DNA of 29,716 nt from Anaerolineales bacterium UBA3499 (GTDB taxonomy: Bacteria; Chloroflexota; Anaerolineae; Anaerolineales; UBA11657). Location: positions 1 through 29,716 of the forward strand of contig DFQC01000063.1 in assembly GCA_002377585.1 (NCBI GenBank), read 5' to 3'. This document shows positions 21,493-28,947 of the stretch, in pieces (within the stretch, counting starts at the first letter, position 1; every line of letters begins with the position of its first letter). The notes under the pieces were generated by a model. It did no database searches and was not told the DNA's origin. It was given only the letters and a program-made list of their open reading frames with translations. The translations under genes and the position numbers were made by a program.

Positions 21493-24141
21493 TTACTTTA
21501 TTGTGAATTCACCTAGTGTGAGCAAGTTGTTTTGTGATGAAAGCATCTCGCTTTCTACTGCCATCCTTTCTAAAGAAGGCCACTGATACCACCCAACATC
21601 AATTGTGTATTTTCCGGTTATAGCGTCTTCTGGAATAGGCACCACTATTGTGTAGGCCACAACTTGTCCCGGAGACCATTTATCTGTTGGAAACCCACCT
21701 ACCATTGGTTGTTGATCAATTCCCGACACCAGCTGGTTGTCAGGACCTCGTACGTGTACAAAGTTTGTCCAAGAAGTGCTTATTTTCTCATCTGCACTCC
21801 AATATAACGTTAGTCGTAGAGGGTTTCCTGCATTTAGCTCAGTCTGCCAGTAACTATTGAGTAAGCTTATGTTTTTAGCAAACTGTCCTTGTTTTGGGAC
21901 CAAAGGATGCGCAGACACAATCTCTAAATCTTGTACCCCAAGACTTATCATGCGTGTGTCAGACACGCCTGAATCGCATTCTGTTTTGACAACAAAAGCT
22001 CCTGACAAAGTTGTTCCTCCCGCACATCTTAGGTCTCCAACATAAGCTCGTGGTCCGGTCACGTCAACTAGTTCTACCAAGTTAAGGCCAGCAACAAGCG
22101 GAAATGTGGGGGTTTGGAACTCTAACCAGTCACCTGCTGATATCTCCACCACAAGCTCGCCATTCACTTTAACAGCAACCACATGTAGCTCCAATTCAGG
22201 TATAAGTGTCATGTTCAGCATAGCTTGTCTATCTAATGCACTGTAGACAAAAATCTCACCGTTTCCATAAAACCACCTGGTTGGTGTATTATTCCAATTT
22301 TCTACCGGATGCCAATTGGAGCCCAGCGTATAGACCATATCTAGCCTAGAGGTTGTATCAAAATCATCTACACGAGTAAAGAGTGCTATTTTGTCATCTA
22401 TAGCAATTGGTGGGCCCAGCAGTGCGTCTAACCCCTCTGGCCTTTGCAGGCCCACACTGCCGTCTAGATTATGGTAAGTTATCCAATTAGCATCATAATG
22501 CCTTAACACATCTCTTCTTTCGGTGTTGGTGGGCAATCTAATAATATCTCCTTTAGTTACACCTGTTTCAAAAACAATCTCCTGTAGAAACCGCTGTATC
22601 ATGTTGTGTTTTGGCATGTCACGGAACAACCGTCCACCTATAATTGGCTGTTCATTGATAGTTTGACCGAACAAAGCTTCGGTTGCCGAGCTGTTTGTGA
22701 CAGGTAACGGCAGAATAGCACCCGATTCTGTTTTCACAGATGCATGTACTTTTCTGGATTCAGTACCTGTTAAAGGAAAAGGGAAGACAACAAGATATTC
22801 CAGGAATATAATTGCTATCAACAACAATGTGATTGTCAATCTGTGCCATTTGACCTTAAATTTGTCTATAAGAATTGCCGCTCCATATGCTACCAGAATC
22901 GCCAGCACCAGATGGGTGGTCGCATGCAGCCTTGCTGGAGTACGGCTCCACTCGAAAAATGGCAAGTTTGCCAAGAGGGCATAAGGTAGAATTATTGGAC
23001 TGGTGATATTATCAATTTGGGTTTCAATCACCCTGCCTCCTACTTTCAATAACGGTCCCAGAGACAACACCATGGTTGTTGCACCTAACACCAACCATCG
23101 GACCAAATGTCGGTAATTGTTGTAGACAGCCAGCAACGCCAACATTATGGGAACTATTCCCAAGTACGCTATGCTCTCGTTGAAAGTGACGTTTACTGCA
23201 CCTGACAAATCGCGTAAGTTGGGAAACGCAATTGCAATAGGGTTGTTAGGCGCTGGCAGAAAAAAAGACAGCAAATCTACAGAGAATCCCACAAGTCCTG
23301 TCACCGGCATATATTCCATTTCTCCGCTTGTAACTTGCTTTAACACAGGAAAGTATGCAACATACACAAATACGGAGAATACAGCTAGAGAGATTCCAAA
23401 AACGACAAGTCGGTTGCGCGACCAATATTTCGACCTGGTTTTTTTCCAGTCCGACGCAACCATCAATATAGTTACTGGTAACAAAAAATAGGCTAAGTGC
23501 ACCATGTGTACACTGGCTACCAGTATAGCAAACACCCCTACAATCACCCCTGATCTAAGTGTAGGCCTGTTTAGTGCGCGCAAAAGGTACAACACATACA
23601 ACGGAAACCAAAATACGGCCACCTGATAAAGGTGTCCACTTAAAGCGTGTCCCATCTTGTTTGGAAAGAAAGCCCATACAAGACCACATACTAATGACGC
23701 CAACCTACTTCCGGTTAAGTAAAGACCAAGAAAATATGCGGTTACGCCTGATAATGCCAAAGAAATTATCATAGCGATGTTGTATGCAGCCACTGGCCCA
23801 TATGCTACAGCAAATGGCAAAGCTAGTAAGTGTGCTCCTATCTGGGTGTTGAGAAGAGATAAAATAAGTCCGTCTGGATGAAACAACAATGGTATCGTTG
23901 ACACCATCAGAGATGGGTTGAATAGGGTTTTCTTAAGCCACCATATCAACCAAACCATTTCATAAGAATCACCTTCTGGGGACCCTATTAGAGTGTTGCC
24001 TATATTGGTGACTACAGGATATGTTGCTAGACAAGCCAAAAAAACCATCCCCAAAAACACAAAGAGCGTTGTTTTTGCTCCCTGATTGATTGTAGTGCGC
24101 TCCTTAAGTCGATTATTCATTGCAGCATAGGGGGTCTTCAC
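21493..24141 (-). CDS. Large GT-C/YfhO-like membrane protein
   Basis: The 882-residue protein has a hydrophobic N-terminal helix (about 25-45), then a periplasmic loop with GSPEGDSYEMVWLIWWLKK, whose acidic residues sit where GT-C enzymes keep their catalytic Asp. About ten further membrane helices run to roughly residue 480. Residues from about 560 onward are soluble and beta-rich (LEIVSAHPLVPKQGQF, LRLTLYWSADEKI). The overall build is the same as its convergent neighbour: a polytopic half plus an exposed beta-sandwich half. Function as a polyprenyl-phosphate-sugar transferase is inferred from build only. GTG 24141 is the first start; ATG 24120 is equally possible and neither has a Shine-Dalgarno. 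Confidence 0.75.
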   Translation of the reverse strand: MKTPYAAMNNRLKERTTINQGAKTTLFVFLGMVFLACLATYPVVTNIGNTLIGSPEGDSYEMVWLIWWLKKTLFNPSLMVSTIPLLFHPDGLILSLLNTQIGAHLLALPFAVAYGPVAAYNIAMIISLALSGVTAYFLGLYLTGSRLASLVCGLVWAFFPNKMGHALSGHLYQVAVFWFPLYVLYLLRALNRPTLRSGVIVGVFAILVASVHMVHLAYFLLPVTILMVASDWKKTRSKYWSRNRLVVFGISLAVFSVFVYVAYFPVLKQVTSGEMEYMPVTGLVGFSVDLLSFFLPAPNNPIAIAFPNLRDLSGAVNVTFNESIAYLGIVPIMLALLAVYNNYRHLVRWLVLGATTMVLSLGPLLKVGGRVIETQIDNITSPIILPYALLANLPFFEWSRTPARLHATTHLVLAILVAYGAAILIDKFKVKWHRLTITLLLIAIIFLEYLVVFPFPLTGTESRKVHASVKTESGAILPLPVTNSSATEALFGQTINEQPIIGGRLFRDMPKHNMIQRFLQEIVFETGVTKGDIIRLPTNTERRDVLRHYDANWITYHNLDGSVGLQRPEGLDALLGPPIAIDDKIALFTRVDDFDTTSRLDMVYTLGSNWHPVENWNNTPTRWFYGNGEIFVYSALDRQAMLNMTLIPELELHVVAVKVNGELVVEISAGDWLEFQTPTFPLVAGLNLVELVDVTGPRAYVGDLRCAGGTTLSGAFVVKTECDSGVSDTRMISLGVQDLEIVSAHPLVPKQGQFAKNISLLNSYWQTELNAGNPLRLTLYWSADEKISTSWTNFVHVRGPDNQLVSGIDQQPMVGGFPTDKWSPGQVVAYTIVVPIPEDAITGKYTIDVGWYQWPSLERMAVESEMLSSQNNLLTLGEFTIK

Positions 24142-24281
24142 GATACTAAGTTGTTTCAGATCGGTATTATCGGATTAGTATTAAACAATTGTGTGTGCGC
24201 TCAACTTAACATCCAACCAGCGACGCCTATACCGCAGTGTTATCTCGTTGTGTTGTATTCTGCTTTGTGCTTTCGATATCT

Positions 24282-24521
24282 TTAAGGAATGGGCACGTCT
24301 AGACGGCCGCTTGCCAACAAAAAGAACAACCCTAGAACGGCTACATTTAAGAATACCATGAGCGCGAGCAGAAATCTCTGTCCGGACGTCATTCCCCAGA
24401 ATCTTCTCGAGGCGGTTTGAACAATATCGTCTGGGTCTGGTGTCCCTAAGCCATACTCAACCTCTTTCTTAATGGACGCTAGATTTTCGTCTGCCATTTT
24501 GTTGAGATCGTTTTCTTCCAA
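24282..24521 (-). CDS. Small single-pass membrane protein, unknown function
   Basis: I do not recognise this family. The 79-residue product has an acidic N-terminal half (EENDLNKMADENLASIKKE) and a motif TPDPDDIVQTASRRFWGM. One transmembrane helix (about residues 50-72) follows, then a short tail ending in VPIP. The orientation is probably cytoplasmic N-terminus. I prefer TTG 24521 because AAAGGTGG lies 5 bases before it; GTG 24530 would add three residues but has no ribosome binding site. It lies on the same strand as the RpiB-like gene, 91 nt downstream, and upstream of the large membrane protein gene. Confidence 0.65.
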   Translation of the reverse strand: MEENDLNKMADENLASIKKEVEYGLGTPDPDDIVQTASRRFWGMTSGQRFLLALMVFLNVAVLGLFFLLASGRLDVPIP

Positions 24522-24612
24522 TGCAACCACCTTTGTATTGCTTGCACACAGTTTACTGCTTCCGCACTCTTAGCGCAAGTCTGTATACACTGTTGGATAC
24601 ACAGACGTACAA

Positions 24613-25074
24613 CTAGTTCTTGTTGGTGCTAAGGTATTTGTCTTCTATGTTTCGTACCCGTTCCAAACAAAAGTCGTCTTCAGGGTTTGACACATATTTG
24701 GTGTCAAACCATACATCTAGAATTTCCTCAACTGATGCCTCTGTCATGTTTCTTATAGACAAACACAGTACGTTCGCATTATTCCAAAGTCGTGCCCCAC
24801 GGCTTGTTTCTGTGTCGCCACACAAAGCCGCACGAATACCAGGCACTTTGTTAGCGGCTATACTTACTCCAGTGCCTGTCCAACACAAAAGAACACCTTC
24901 GTCAGATTCGTTGTTCACGACATCTTCTGCAACTCTTTGAGCTACGTCCGACCAGTTCATACTGCCACCACCTAGAGGTCCAAACAACTTGGTGTTGTGT
25001 CCTTTCTGGCGCAAATAAAGCACAATAAAGTCGGTCAGAGAAGTTCGCTCATCAGCGCCTATAGCCAGATTCAA
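24613..25074 (-). CDS. rpiB: RpiB/LacA/LacB-family sugar-phosphate isomerase-like protein
   Basis: RpiB interconverts ribose 5-phosphate and ribulose 5-phosphate. The 153-residue product has the family's opening strand (LAIGAD), the catalytic cysteine C64 in GVLLCWTGTGVSIAANK, and RAALCGDTETSR and NNANVLCL segments. The histidine after the first Asp (GADH in most) is Glu9. The His of the RxHND motif, which opens the sugar ring in E. coli RpiB, is Trp97 (RLWNNAN). So it may act on another sugar phosphate or be altered in function. I choose TTG 25074: AGGAGG lies 6 bases before it and the protein then starts like other family members. Upstream in-frame TTG 25101 and ATG 25116 also exist, but the ATG lies before the predicted transcript start. 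Confidence 0.75.
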   Translation of the reverse strand: MNLAIGADERTSLTDFIVLYLRQKGHNTKLFGPLGGGSMNWSDVAQRVAEDVVNNESDEGVLLCWTGTGVSIAANKVPGIRAALCGDTETSRGARLWNNANVLCLSIRNMTEASVEEILDVWFDTKYVSNPEDDFCLERVRNIEDKYLSTNKN

Positions 25075-25115
25075 TGTTCTCCTCCTAAAGATGTTTTTCA
25101 AAGGGCCTCCTTTCA

Positions 25116-25125
25116 TGCTATTATA
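25116..25125. promoter_or_regulatory. Symmetrical bidirectional -10 between rpiB-like gene and holB
   Basis: The heptamer TATTATA (25119-25125) reads as TATTAT on the plus strand, preceded by TGC (extended -10), and as TATAAT on the minus strand (25125-25120). The same bases can therefore serve divergent transcripts. The plus transcript would start about at the holB ATG (25131); the minus transcript would start near 25113. Confidence 0.55.
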
Positions 25126-25130
25126 AACCT

Positions 25131-26162
25131 ATGGTTGAAAATTCAAACAGCTCAGAGTGGAGAACTGTTGGTCACGAGATCGTGATTGGAGCGCTCACAA
25201 ACCACATTATGTCTGGCAGATTGCGTCATGCTTATCTGTTTTCAGGGCCTCCTTCTATTGGGAAAAGCACTTTGGCAACAGATTTTGCAAAGGCTATATG
25301 TTGTACAGACAATCTAGGAATCCCATGTGGAGTGTGTCGTCCTTGTAGACTTATCTCCGCTTCAAAACATCCCGATGTTGTTGAAATAAACCCTAATACA
25401 TCTGGCAAGTCAATAATGCGAGAGAGGCTTTCTGTAGATGATATTAGAAGTGCTATATACCGGTTTACACTAAATCCCGTCGAACTTAATCGTCGTGTTG
25501 CTATCATAAACAATTTTGAGACCGCTAGCAAACTCGCGTCTGACGCAATACTAAAAACACTAGAGGAGCCTCCCGGTGAGACTATCTTCATTATCTCAAC
25601 AGATAACGCCGCGTCACTCGCCGAGACCATACTGTCTAGGTGTGTTGTGTTTAGACTAAACCCAATACCTTTTACTGTTGTAGAGAAAGCTCTAATAAAT
25701 TCTTGGGGAGCAAACGACCAGAAGGCGCGTTTCCTGGCCCGGATTTCCGGAGGTCGCATTGGTTGGGCAATTAGGCTTTTGTCAGATGATAAAACCCTAG
25801 AAGATCGTTCTACGAAGCTTATTGAGTTGATCAATTTGCTGTCGTTGTCTAGAGTCGGTAGATTCGCCTATGCGGACAAGCTGCGCAAAGACAGACAACA
25901 AGCTGTTAAAACTCTCGCTCTATGGGAAGGCTGGTGGCGCGACGTTATGATATCATCAACTGGTGCAAACAGCCCTGAAATATCAAACGTCGACTACAAA
26001 ACTGAAATTCATTTTATAGCCGAACAACTTGACACGACCAAAATAGCCAATACCTTGTTGGCTATCCGAAAAACACAGAAGGATCTTCAAAAAAACGCCA
26101 ACGCGAGGCTTGCACTGGAAGTGCTAATGCTCCAAATACCAACAGTTAGTTCTCTTAGTTAG
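25131..26162 (+). CDS. holB: DNA polymerase III subunit delta'
   Basis: Delta' is the clamp-loader subunit that helps place the beta clamp on DNA. The 343-residue protein has a RecA/AAA+ core: RLRHAYLFSGPPSIGKST with the P-loop near residue 40, zinc-binding cysteines (CCTDNLGIPCGVCRPC, about 57-72), SVDDIRSAIYRF, and the conserved ASDAILKTLEEPP block. A SRC motif (ILSRC) follows. A P-loop is normal in DnaX but is degenerate in E. coli delta'; here it is intact, as in several other phyla. A DnaX identity is less likely because of its length and the lack of DnaX C-terminal domains. Initiation is probably leaderless, since the -10 ends 6 bases before the ATG. An intrinsic terminator follows. Confidence 0.88.
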   Translation: MVENSNSSEWRTVGHEIVIGALTNHIMSGRLRHAYLFSGPPSIGKSTLATDFAKAICCTDNLGIPCGVCRPCRLISASKHPDVVEINPNTSGKSIMRERLSVDDIRSAIYRFTLNPVELNRRVAIINNFETASKLASDAILKTLEEPPGETIFIISTDNAASLAETILSRCVVFRLNPIPFTVVEKALINSWGANDQKARFLARISGGRIGWAIRLLSDDKTLEDRSTKLIELINLLSLSRVGRFAYADKLRKDRQQAVKTLALWEGWWRDVMISSTGANSPEISNVDYKTEIHFIAEQLDTTKIANTLLAIRKTQKDLQKNANARLALEVLMLQIPTVSSLS

Positions 26163-26176
26163 GCTTTATGTTTTTC

Positions 26177-26215
26177 ACAAGACAAACCTAGAAAACTGTC
26201 TTGTTTTTCTTTTTT
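26177..26215 (+). terminator. Intrinsic terminator of holB
   Basis: ACAAGACA (26177-26184) pairs perfectly with TGTCTTGT (26197-26204), an 8-bp stem with a 12-nt loop, followed directly by TTTTCTTTTTT. It separates holB from the dnaA unit. Confidence 0.88.
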
Positions 26216-26288
26216 GTTTTCGCTCATAAAACAATAACCTATGACCCTTAAAATCTGGAACGTTTTAAGGTTGGAAGACTTTTTTGGG

Positions 26289-26317
26289 TTGTTTTCGTCG
26301 CGGTCGGCTGGTACAAT
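26289..26317 (+). promoter_or_regulatory. Promoter upstream of dnaA / leader RNA
   Basis: TTGTTT (26289-26294) and TACAAT (26312-26317) are 17 bases apart, and TGG directly before the -10 gives an extended element. The start would be near 26324, about 240 nt before the dnaA ATG. Confidence 0.55.
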
Positions 26318-26323
26318 AGTAAC

Positions 26324-26466
26324 CGTTAAGACCTCGTGTGGCCGGACCTGACTTCTGGTCCGAAACGGGCTCTCCAAGACAGCAACTACACTGCATTCGT
26401 TGTCTTATTAAATGTACTCCAGTGTAGCAGATAAGCTTTTTGACACAAAAACGCAGCAAACCTGCG
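26324..26466 (+). ncRNA. Candidate structured dnaA leader or small RNA
   Basis: The segment after the promoter holds several perfect pairings: CGGACC/GGTCCG (26343-26348 with 26357-26362), AAGACA/TGTCTT (26376-26381 with 26401-26406), CTACACTG/CAGTGTAG (26386-26393 with 26420-26427) and CGCAG/CTGCG (26452-26456 with 26462-26466). The left arm of the third stem lies in the loop of the second, which is an H-type pseudoknot arrangement or a pair of exclusive folds. I do not recognise it as a known family. It could regulate dnaA or be an independent RNA; no strong T-run terminator follows. Confidence 0.35.
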
Positions 26467-26506
26467 GATGATGACGGTTTCTATTTAATATTGTGGTTAT
26501 TTTAAT

Positions 26507-26569
26507 ATGAACGACATGGCATTGTTGCCTCTGGCGGTCTCTTTGAACAAAATTGAGGTTGTTCGATGA
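26507..26569 (+). CDS. Possible 20-codon leader ORF overlapping the dnaA start
   Basis: ATG 26507 opens a frame of 20 codons, beginning MNDMALLPLAVS, whose TGA stop (26567-26569) overlaps the dnaA start as ATGA. This is the classic arrangement for translational coupling. There is no strong ribosome binding site before it (ATG 26516 is a second in-frame start), so its translation is uncertain. dnaA has its own GAGG 7 bases upstream of its ATG. Confidence 0.3.
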   Translation: MNDMALLPLAVSLNKIEVVR

Positions 26570-27903
26570 AAGCAGAGCAGACCTGGCGAGCTGTGCTAGG
26601 GGAGCTTGAGATGCAAATGTCACAAGCTTCTTTTAACACCTGGTTGCGAGACTCAAAACTAATTGCTTTTGAGGACAACGTGTTTGTTGTAGGTGTAGAA
26701 TCTGGTTTTATTAAAGATTGGCTACAAGGCCGGATGCGGAACACGGTTGAAAGAACTTTGGTCGGTATTGTTGGCCAAGAAACAGAAGTCTCTTTTGTTG
26801 TTTGGCCAGAGTCAGACCCGATAGGTCCTTCAAGCAAAATTGTGTTGCCTGATATTGTAGAAAAAACAAGCCCTTCACTAGATGTGTCAAGTAAACGCAC
26901 GATGACCTTAGAAAATTTTGTCTCCGGTCCTGAAAACCTTCTGGCTCACGCAGCCTCCCAGGCTATATCAGAGCAGCTCAACCCAGCACAAAGCCCTTTG
27001 TTTATATACGGTGATGTTGGTCTTGGCAAAACCCATCTGTTGTCTGGAATAAAAAAAGGTTGTGACACAAAAGGATTTCAGGTACATATGCTGGCAGCAG
27101 AGGCTTTTACTAACGAGCTAATATCTGCCATCAAAACTGGGTCTGGGAGTCTTTTTCGAGACAAATATAGGTCTTGTGATGTTCTGTTGGTTGACGACAT
27201 TCAGTTTTTCCTAGGCAAAAAATCTTCCGTTGAAGAGTTGGTTCACACAATCGATCAGATACACGCGAGAAACCGACAAATAGTTCTTGCTAGCAACCTT
27301 TCTTTAAAGTCGTTGTCCGGACTAGGTAGAAGTCTGTGTTCTAGGATTGAGGCAGGCCTTGTTGTGCAGATTTCAAAACCATCTACAGAGACCCGAAAGA
27401 AAATATTACGGTCGAAGGCTTCTAGTTTTTCGCTAGACCTAAGCGAAGATGTTGTTTCTTACCTGGCTGAAAGTTTACAGTCAAACGTCCGTGCGCTTGA
27501 GGGCGTCATAAACCACCTTAGTGCGCGCGCTCGGCTTCTTGGTCAACCCGTAAGCCTAACCGCTGCTCGACAAGCAACGGAACACGTTTCTGGACACAAA
27601 GCCTCTTCCCCATCGATGTCATCTGAACACATAATTGAGGCGGTAGCCACCGAGTTTAATGTCACTCCGAGCGAGTTGTGTAGCAAAAGTAGGGCCAGGC
27701 GACTAACCGTGCCTCGTCAGCTAGCAATGCTCTTGTTAAAAGACACTGCGGGGTGTTCTCTTTCTCAAATCGGTTCGTTATTGGGCGGAAGGGACCACAC
27801 CACCGCCAGATATAGTTGCGAAAAGGCTCGTGTATTATTGTCCTCAGACGACGGGTTTAGAGCCAAGGCAGATGAAGTGATCCTTGCAATAAACAAAGTC
27901 TAG
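26566..27903 (+). CDS. dnaA: Chromosomal replication initiator protein DnaA
   Basis: DnaA binds origin DnaA boxes and, with ATP, melts the origin. The 445-residue protein has domain I (about 1-80, SFNTWLRDSK), a very short linker, an AAA+ domain with Walker A GDVGLGKTH near residue 149 and Walker B LLVDDIQFF near 207, and a SRIEAGL segment that carries the arginine-finger region. Domain IV has the helix-turn-helix signature LLGGRDHTTARYSCEKAR near 405-420. It is a divergent version: the usual GGVGLGKTH reads GDVGLGKTH, and the substrate-recognition helix departs after HTTA. No dnaN follows; instead there is a non-coding region with DnaA-box-like palindromes and then a convergent gene. Confidence 0.95.
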   Translation: MKAEQTWRAVLGELEMQMSQASFNTWLRDSKLIAFEDNVFVVGVESGFIKDWLQGRMRNTVERTLVGIVGQETEVSFVVWPESDPIGPSSKIVLPDIVEKTSPSLDVSSKRTMTLENFVSGPENLLAHAASQAISEQLNPAQSPLFIYGDVGLGKTHLLSGIKKGCDTKGFQVHMLAAEAFTNELISAIKTGSGSLFRDKYRSCDVLLVDDIQFFLGKKSSVEELVHTIDQIHARNRQIVLASNLSLKSLSGLGRSLCSRIEAGLVVQISKPSTETRKKILRSKASSFSLDLSEDVVSYLAESLQSNVRALEGVINHLSARARLLGQPVSLTAARQATEHVSGHKASSPSMSSEHIIEAVATEFNVTPSELCSKSRARRLTVPRQLAMLLLKDTAGCSLSQIGSLLGGRDHTTARYSCEKARVLLSSDDGFRAKADEVILAINKV

Positions 27904-28181
27904 TCCTCACCCCTGTTTTTTATCAAACACTTTTAAGTCGTGCTTTACTTTTCCCCTGTTTTTCCACATAAAGTTAACTTGGATGTGGAAAAACAGCCCT
28001 CTTAAGTGTTCCGCCTATGCCTTGTAAGTTGGGTCTTCTTACTGTCAAAACCCACATGTTGTATGTTTTATTGTCTTTCTGTGTAATTCAATCTTTTCCC
28101 CACCCCTACTGCTGTTACTAACATAATCTTAACTAACATAAGGTAAATCTGTTTGGTTTTTAAGAACTATACAACGGTTTT
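27904..28181. other. Candidate origin of replication (oriC)
   Basis: This 278-bp non-coding stretch lies between the 3' ends of dnaA and a convergent gene, so no promoter is needed here. It contains two perfect TTTTCCACA boxes in opposite orientation (27960-27968 and, on the minus strand, 27992-27984). A one-mismatch copy TTTTCCCCA lies near 28094. After it comes a C-rich block and triplets reading CTA CTG CTG TTA CTA (about 28107-28121). The 10-bp repeat ACTAACATAA follows at 28117-28126 and 28132-28141, then an AT-rich tract to 28205. Boxes, GC block, triplets and AT-rich DNA are the order expected of a bacterial unwinding region. TTTTCCACA is the cyanobacterial DnaA-box consensus and fits the general TTWTNCACA. 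Confidence 0.5.
27956..27996. repeat. 41-bp nested palindrome with two opposed DnaA boxes
   Basis: CTGTTTTTCCACAT (27956-27969) and ATGTGGAAAAACAG (27983-27996) are perfect 14-bp inverted arms. The spacer contains the separate perfect palindrome AAGTTAACTT (27971-27980). An outer inverted pair AACACTT (27926-27932) / AAGTGTT (28004-28010) flanks the whole. No T-tract follows on either strand, so it is unlikely to be a terminator. Confidence 0.8.
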
Positions 28182-28910
28182 TTATGTTTCTATAAATAAG
28201 TTGTCAATGCTGTCGTCTTGATTATTTTTGTAATTTATGCTTTGTCCGGACTGAAGAACATAGACCTTGGTTGTTGTTTCTTTTTCGACTGCTTGCTTCC
28301 ATTTCATGGCGTTTTGTTCTATCAGAGGCCAGGTATTGTAGTGAGCAGGGATAGCAAGTGTAGGTTTTATCATTTTCACTGCTCGCAGGGCGTCCTTTGG
28401 GCCCATAGTGAAGTTGTCTCCTATTGGCAATACAGCAAGATCCACTCCTTCGTCTCCTATGAGCTTCATGTCCCCAAACAATCCAGTATCGCAAGCAAGG
28501 TATAAGGTAGTATCAAGAGCTTTTATAAGAAAGCCGCACGGATTACCTCCGTAAGAGCCATCTGGTAATGATGAGCCGTGGTGAGCATGAGTTAGTTTTA
28601 CGTAGCCGAACTCATGTGTGTATCCTCCGCCAATGTGTTGGGGATGCACATTAGTTATTCCTTGTGCAGAGAACCAATTAGCTATCTCTAAATTAGTAAT
28701 TATAGTTGCACCTGTGTTTTTTGCTATAGCAATTGTGTCTCCGACGTGGTCTTCGTGTCCATGTGAGACCAATATATAGTCGGCTTGCAAAGAATACAAA
28801 TCGACAGACGTTAATGGATTGTCTTTAATAAACGGGTCGACCAGAACGTTTGTTCCATTGGTTTTTATTGATAGAGCTGAATGACCATGGTAAGTAAGAT
28901 TAACAGACAT
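28182..28910 (-). CDS. UPF0173-type metal-dependent hydrolase (metallo-beta-lactamase fold)
   Basis: The 242-residue protein starts NLTYHGHSALSI and continues with NVLVDPFI, then the metal-binding SHGHEDHVGD motif (HxHxDH) near residue 56-61, then HAHHGSS and a C-terminal AIPAHYNTWP histidine. This order is that of the UPF0173/L-ascorbate-lactonase-like branch of the metallo-beta-lactamase superfamily, usually described as a metal-dependent hydrolase of unknown substrate. The open frame runs upstream to 28982, but ATG 28910 is chosen: AAAGGA lies 7 bases before it, and a strong promoter sits inside the upstream extension. It converges on dnaA across the candidate origin and is divergent from the molybdoprotein gene. 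Confidence 0.88.
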   Translation of the reverse strand: MSVNLTYHGHSALSIKTNGTNVLVDPFIKDNPLTSVDLYSLQADYILVSHGHEDHVGDTIAIAKNTGATIITNLEIANWFSAQGITNVHPQHIGGGYTHEFGYVKLTHAHHGSSLPDGSYGGNPCGFLIKALDTTLYLACDTGLFGDMKLIGDEGVDLAVLPIGDNFTMGPKDALRAVKMIKPTLAIPAHYNTWPLIEQNAMKWKQAVEKETTTKVYVLQSGQSINYKNNQDDSIDNLFIET

Positions 28911-28947
28911 TATGATTTCCTTTAGTGATATTATTAAGTTAATCCAA

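Noticed and set aside
24560..24612. Hairpin GTCTGT/ACAGAC downstream of the rpiB-like gene
   Set aside because: The stem is imperfect and lacks a T-tract on the minus strand, so it is not called a terminator.
26342..26352. GTCAGGTCCGG on the minus strand, as in the conserved loop of SRP RNA
   Set aside because: Only 11 bases match; the following GGAAGGAAGCAGC part is absent and the stretch is better explained as one arm of a plus-strand hairpin.
27956..27996. Reading the 14-bp inverted repeat after dnaA as a transcription terminator
   Set aside because: No T-tract follows on either strand, and both arms carry DnaA boxes.
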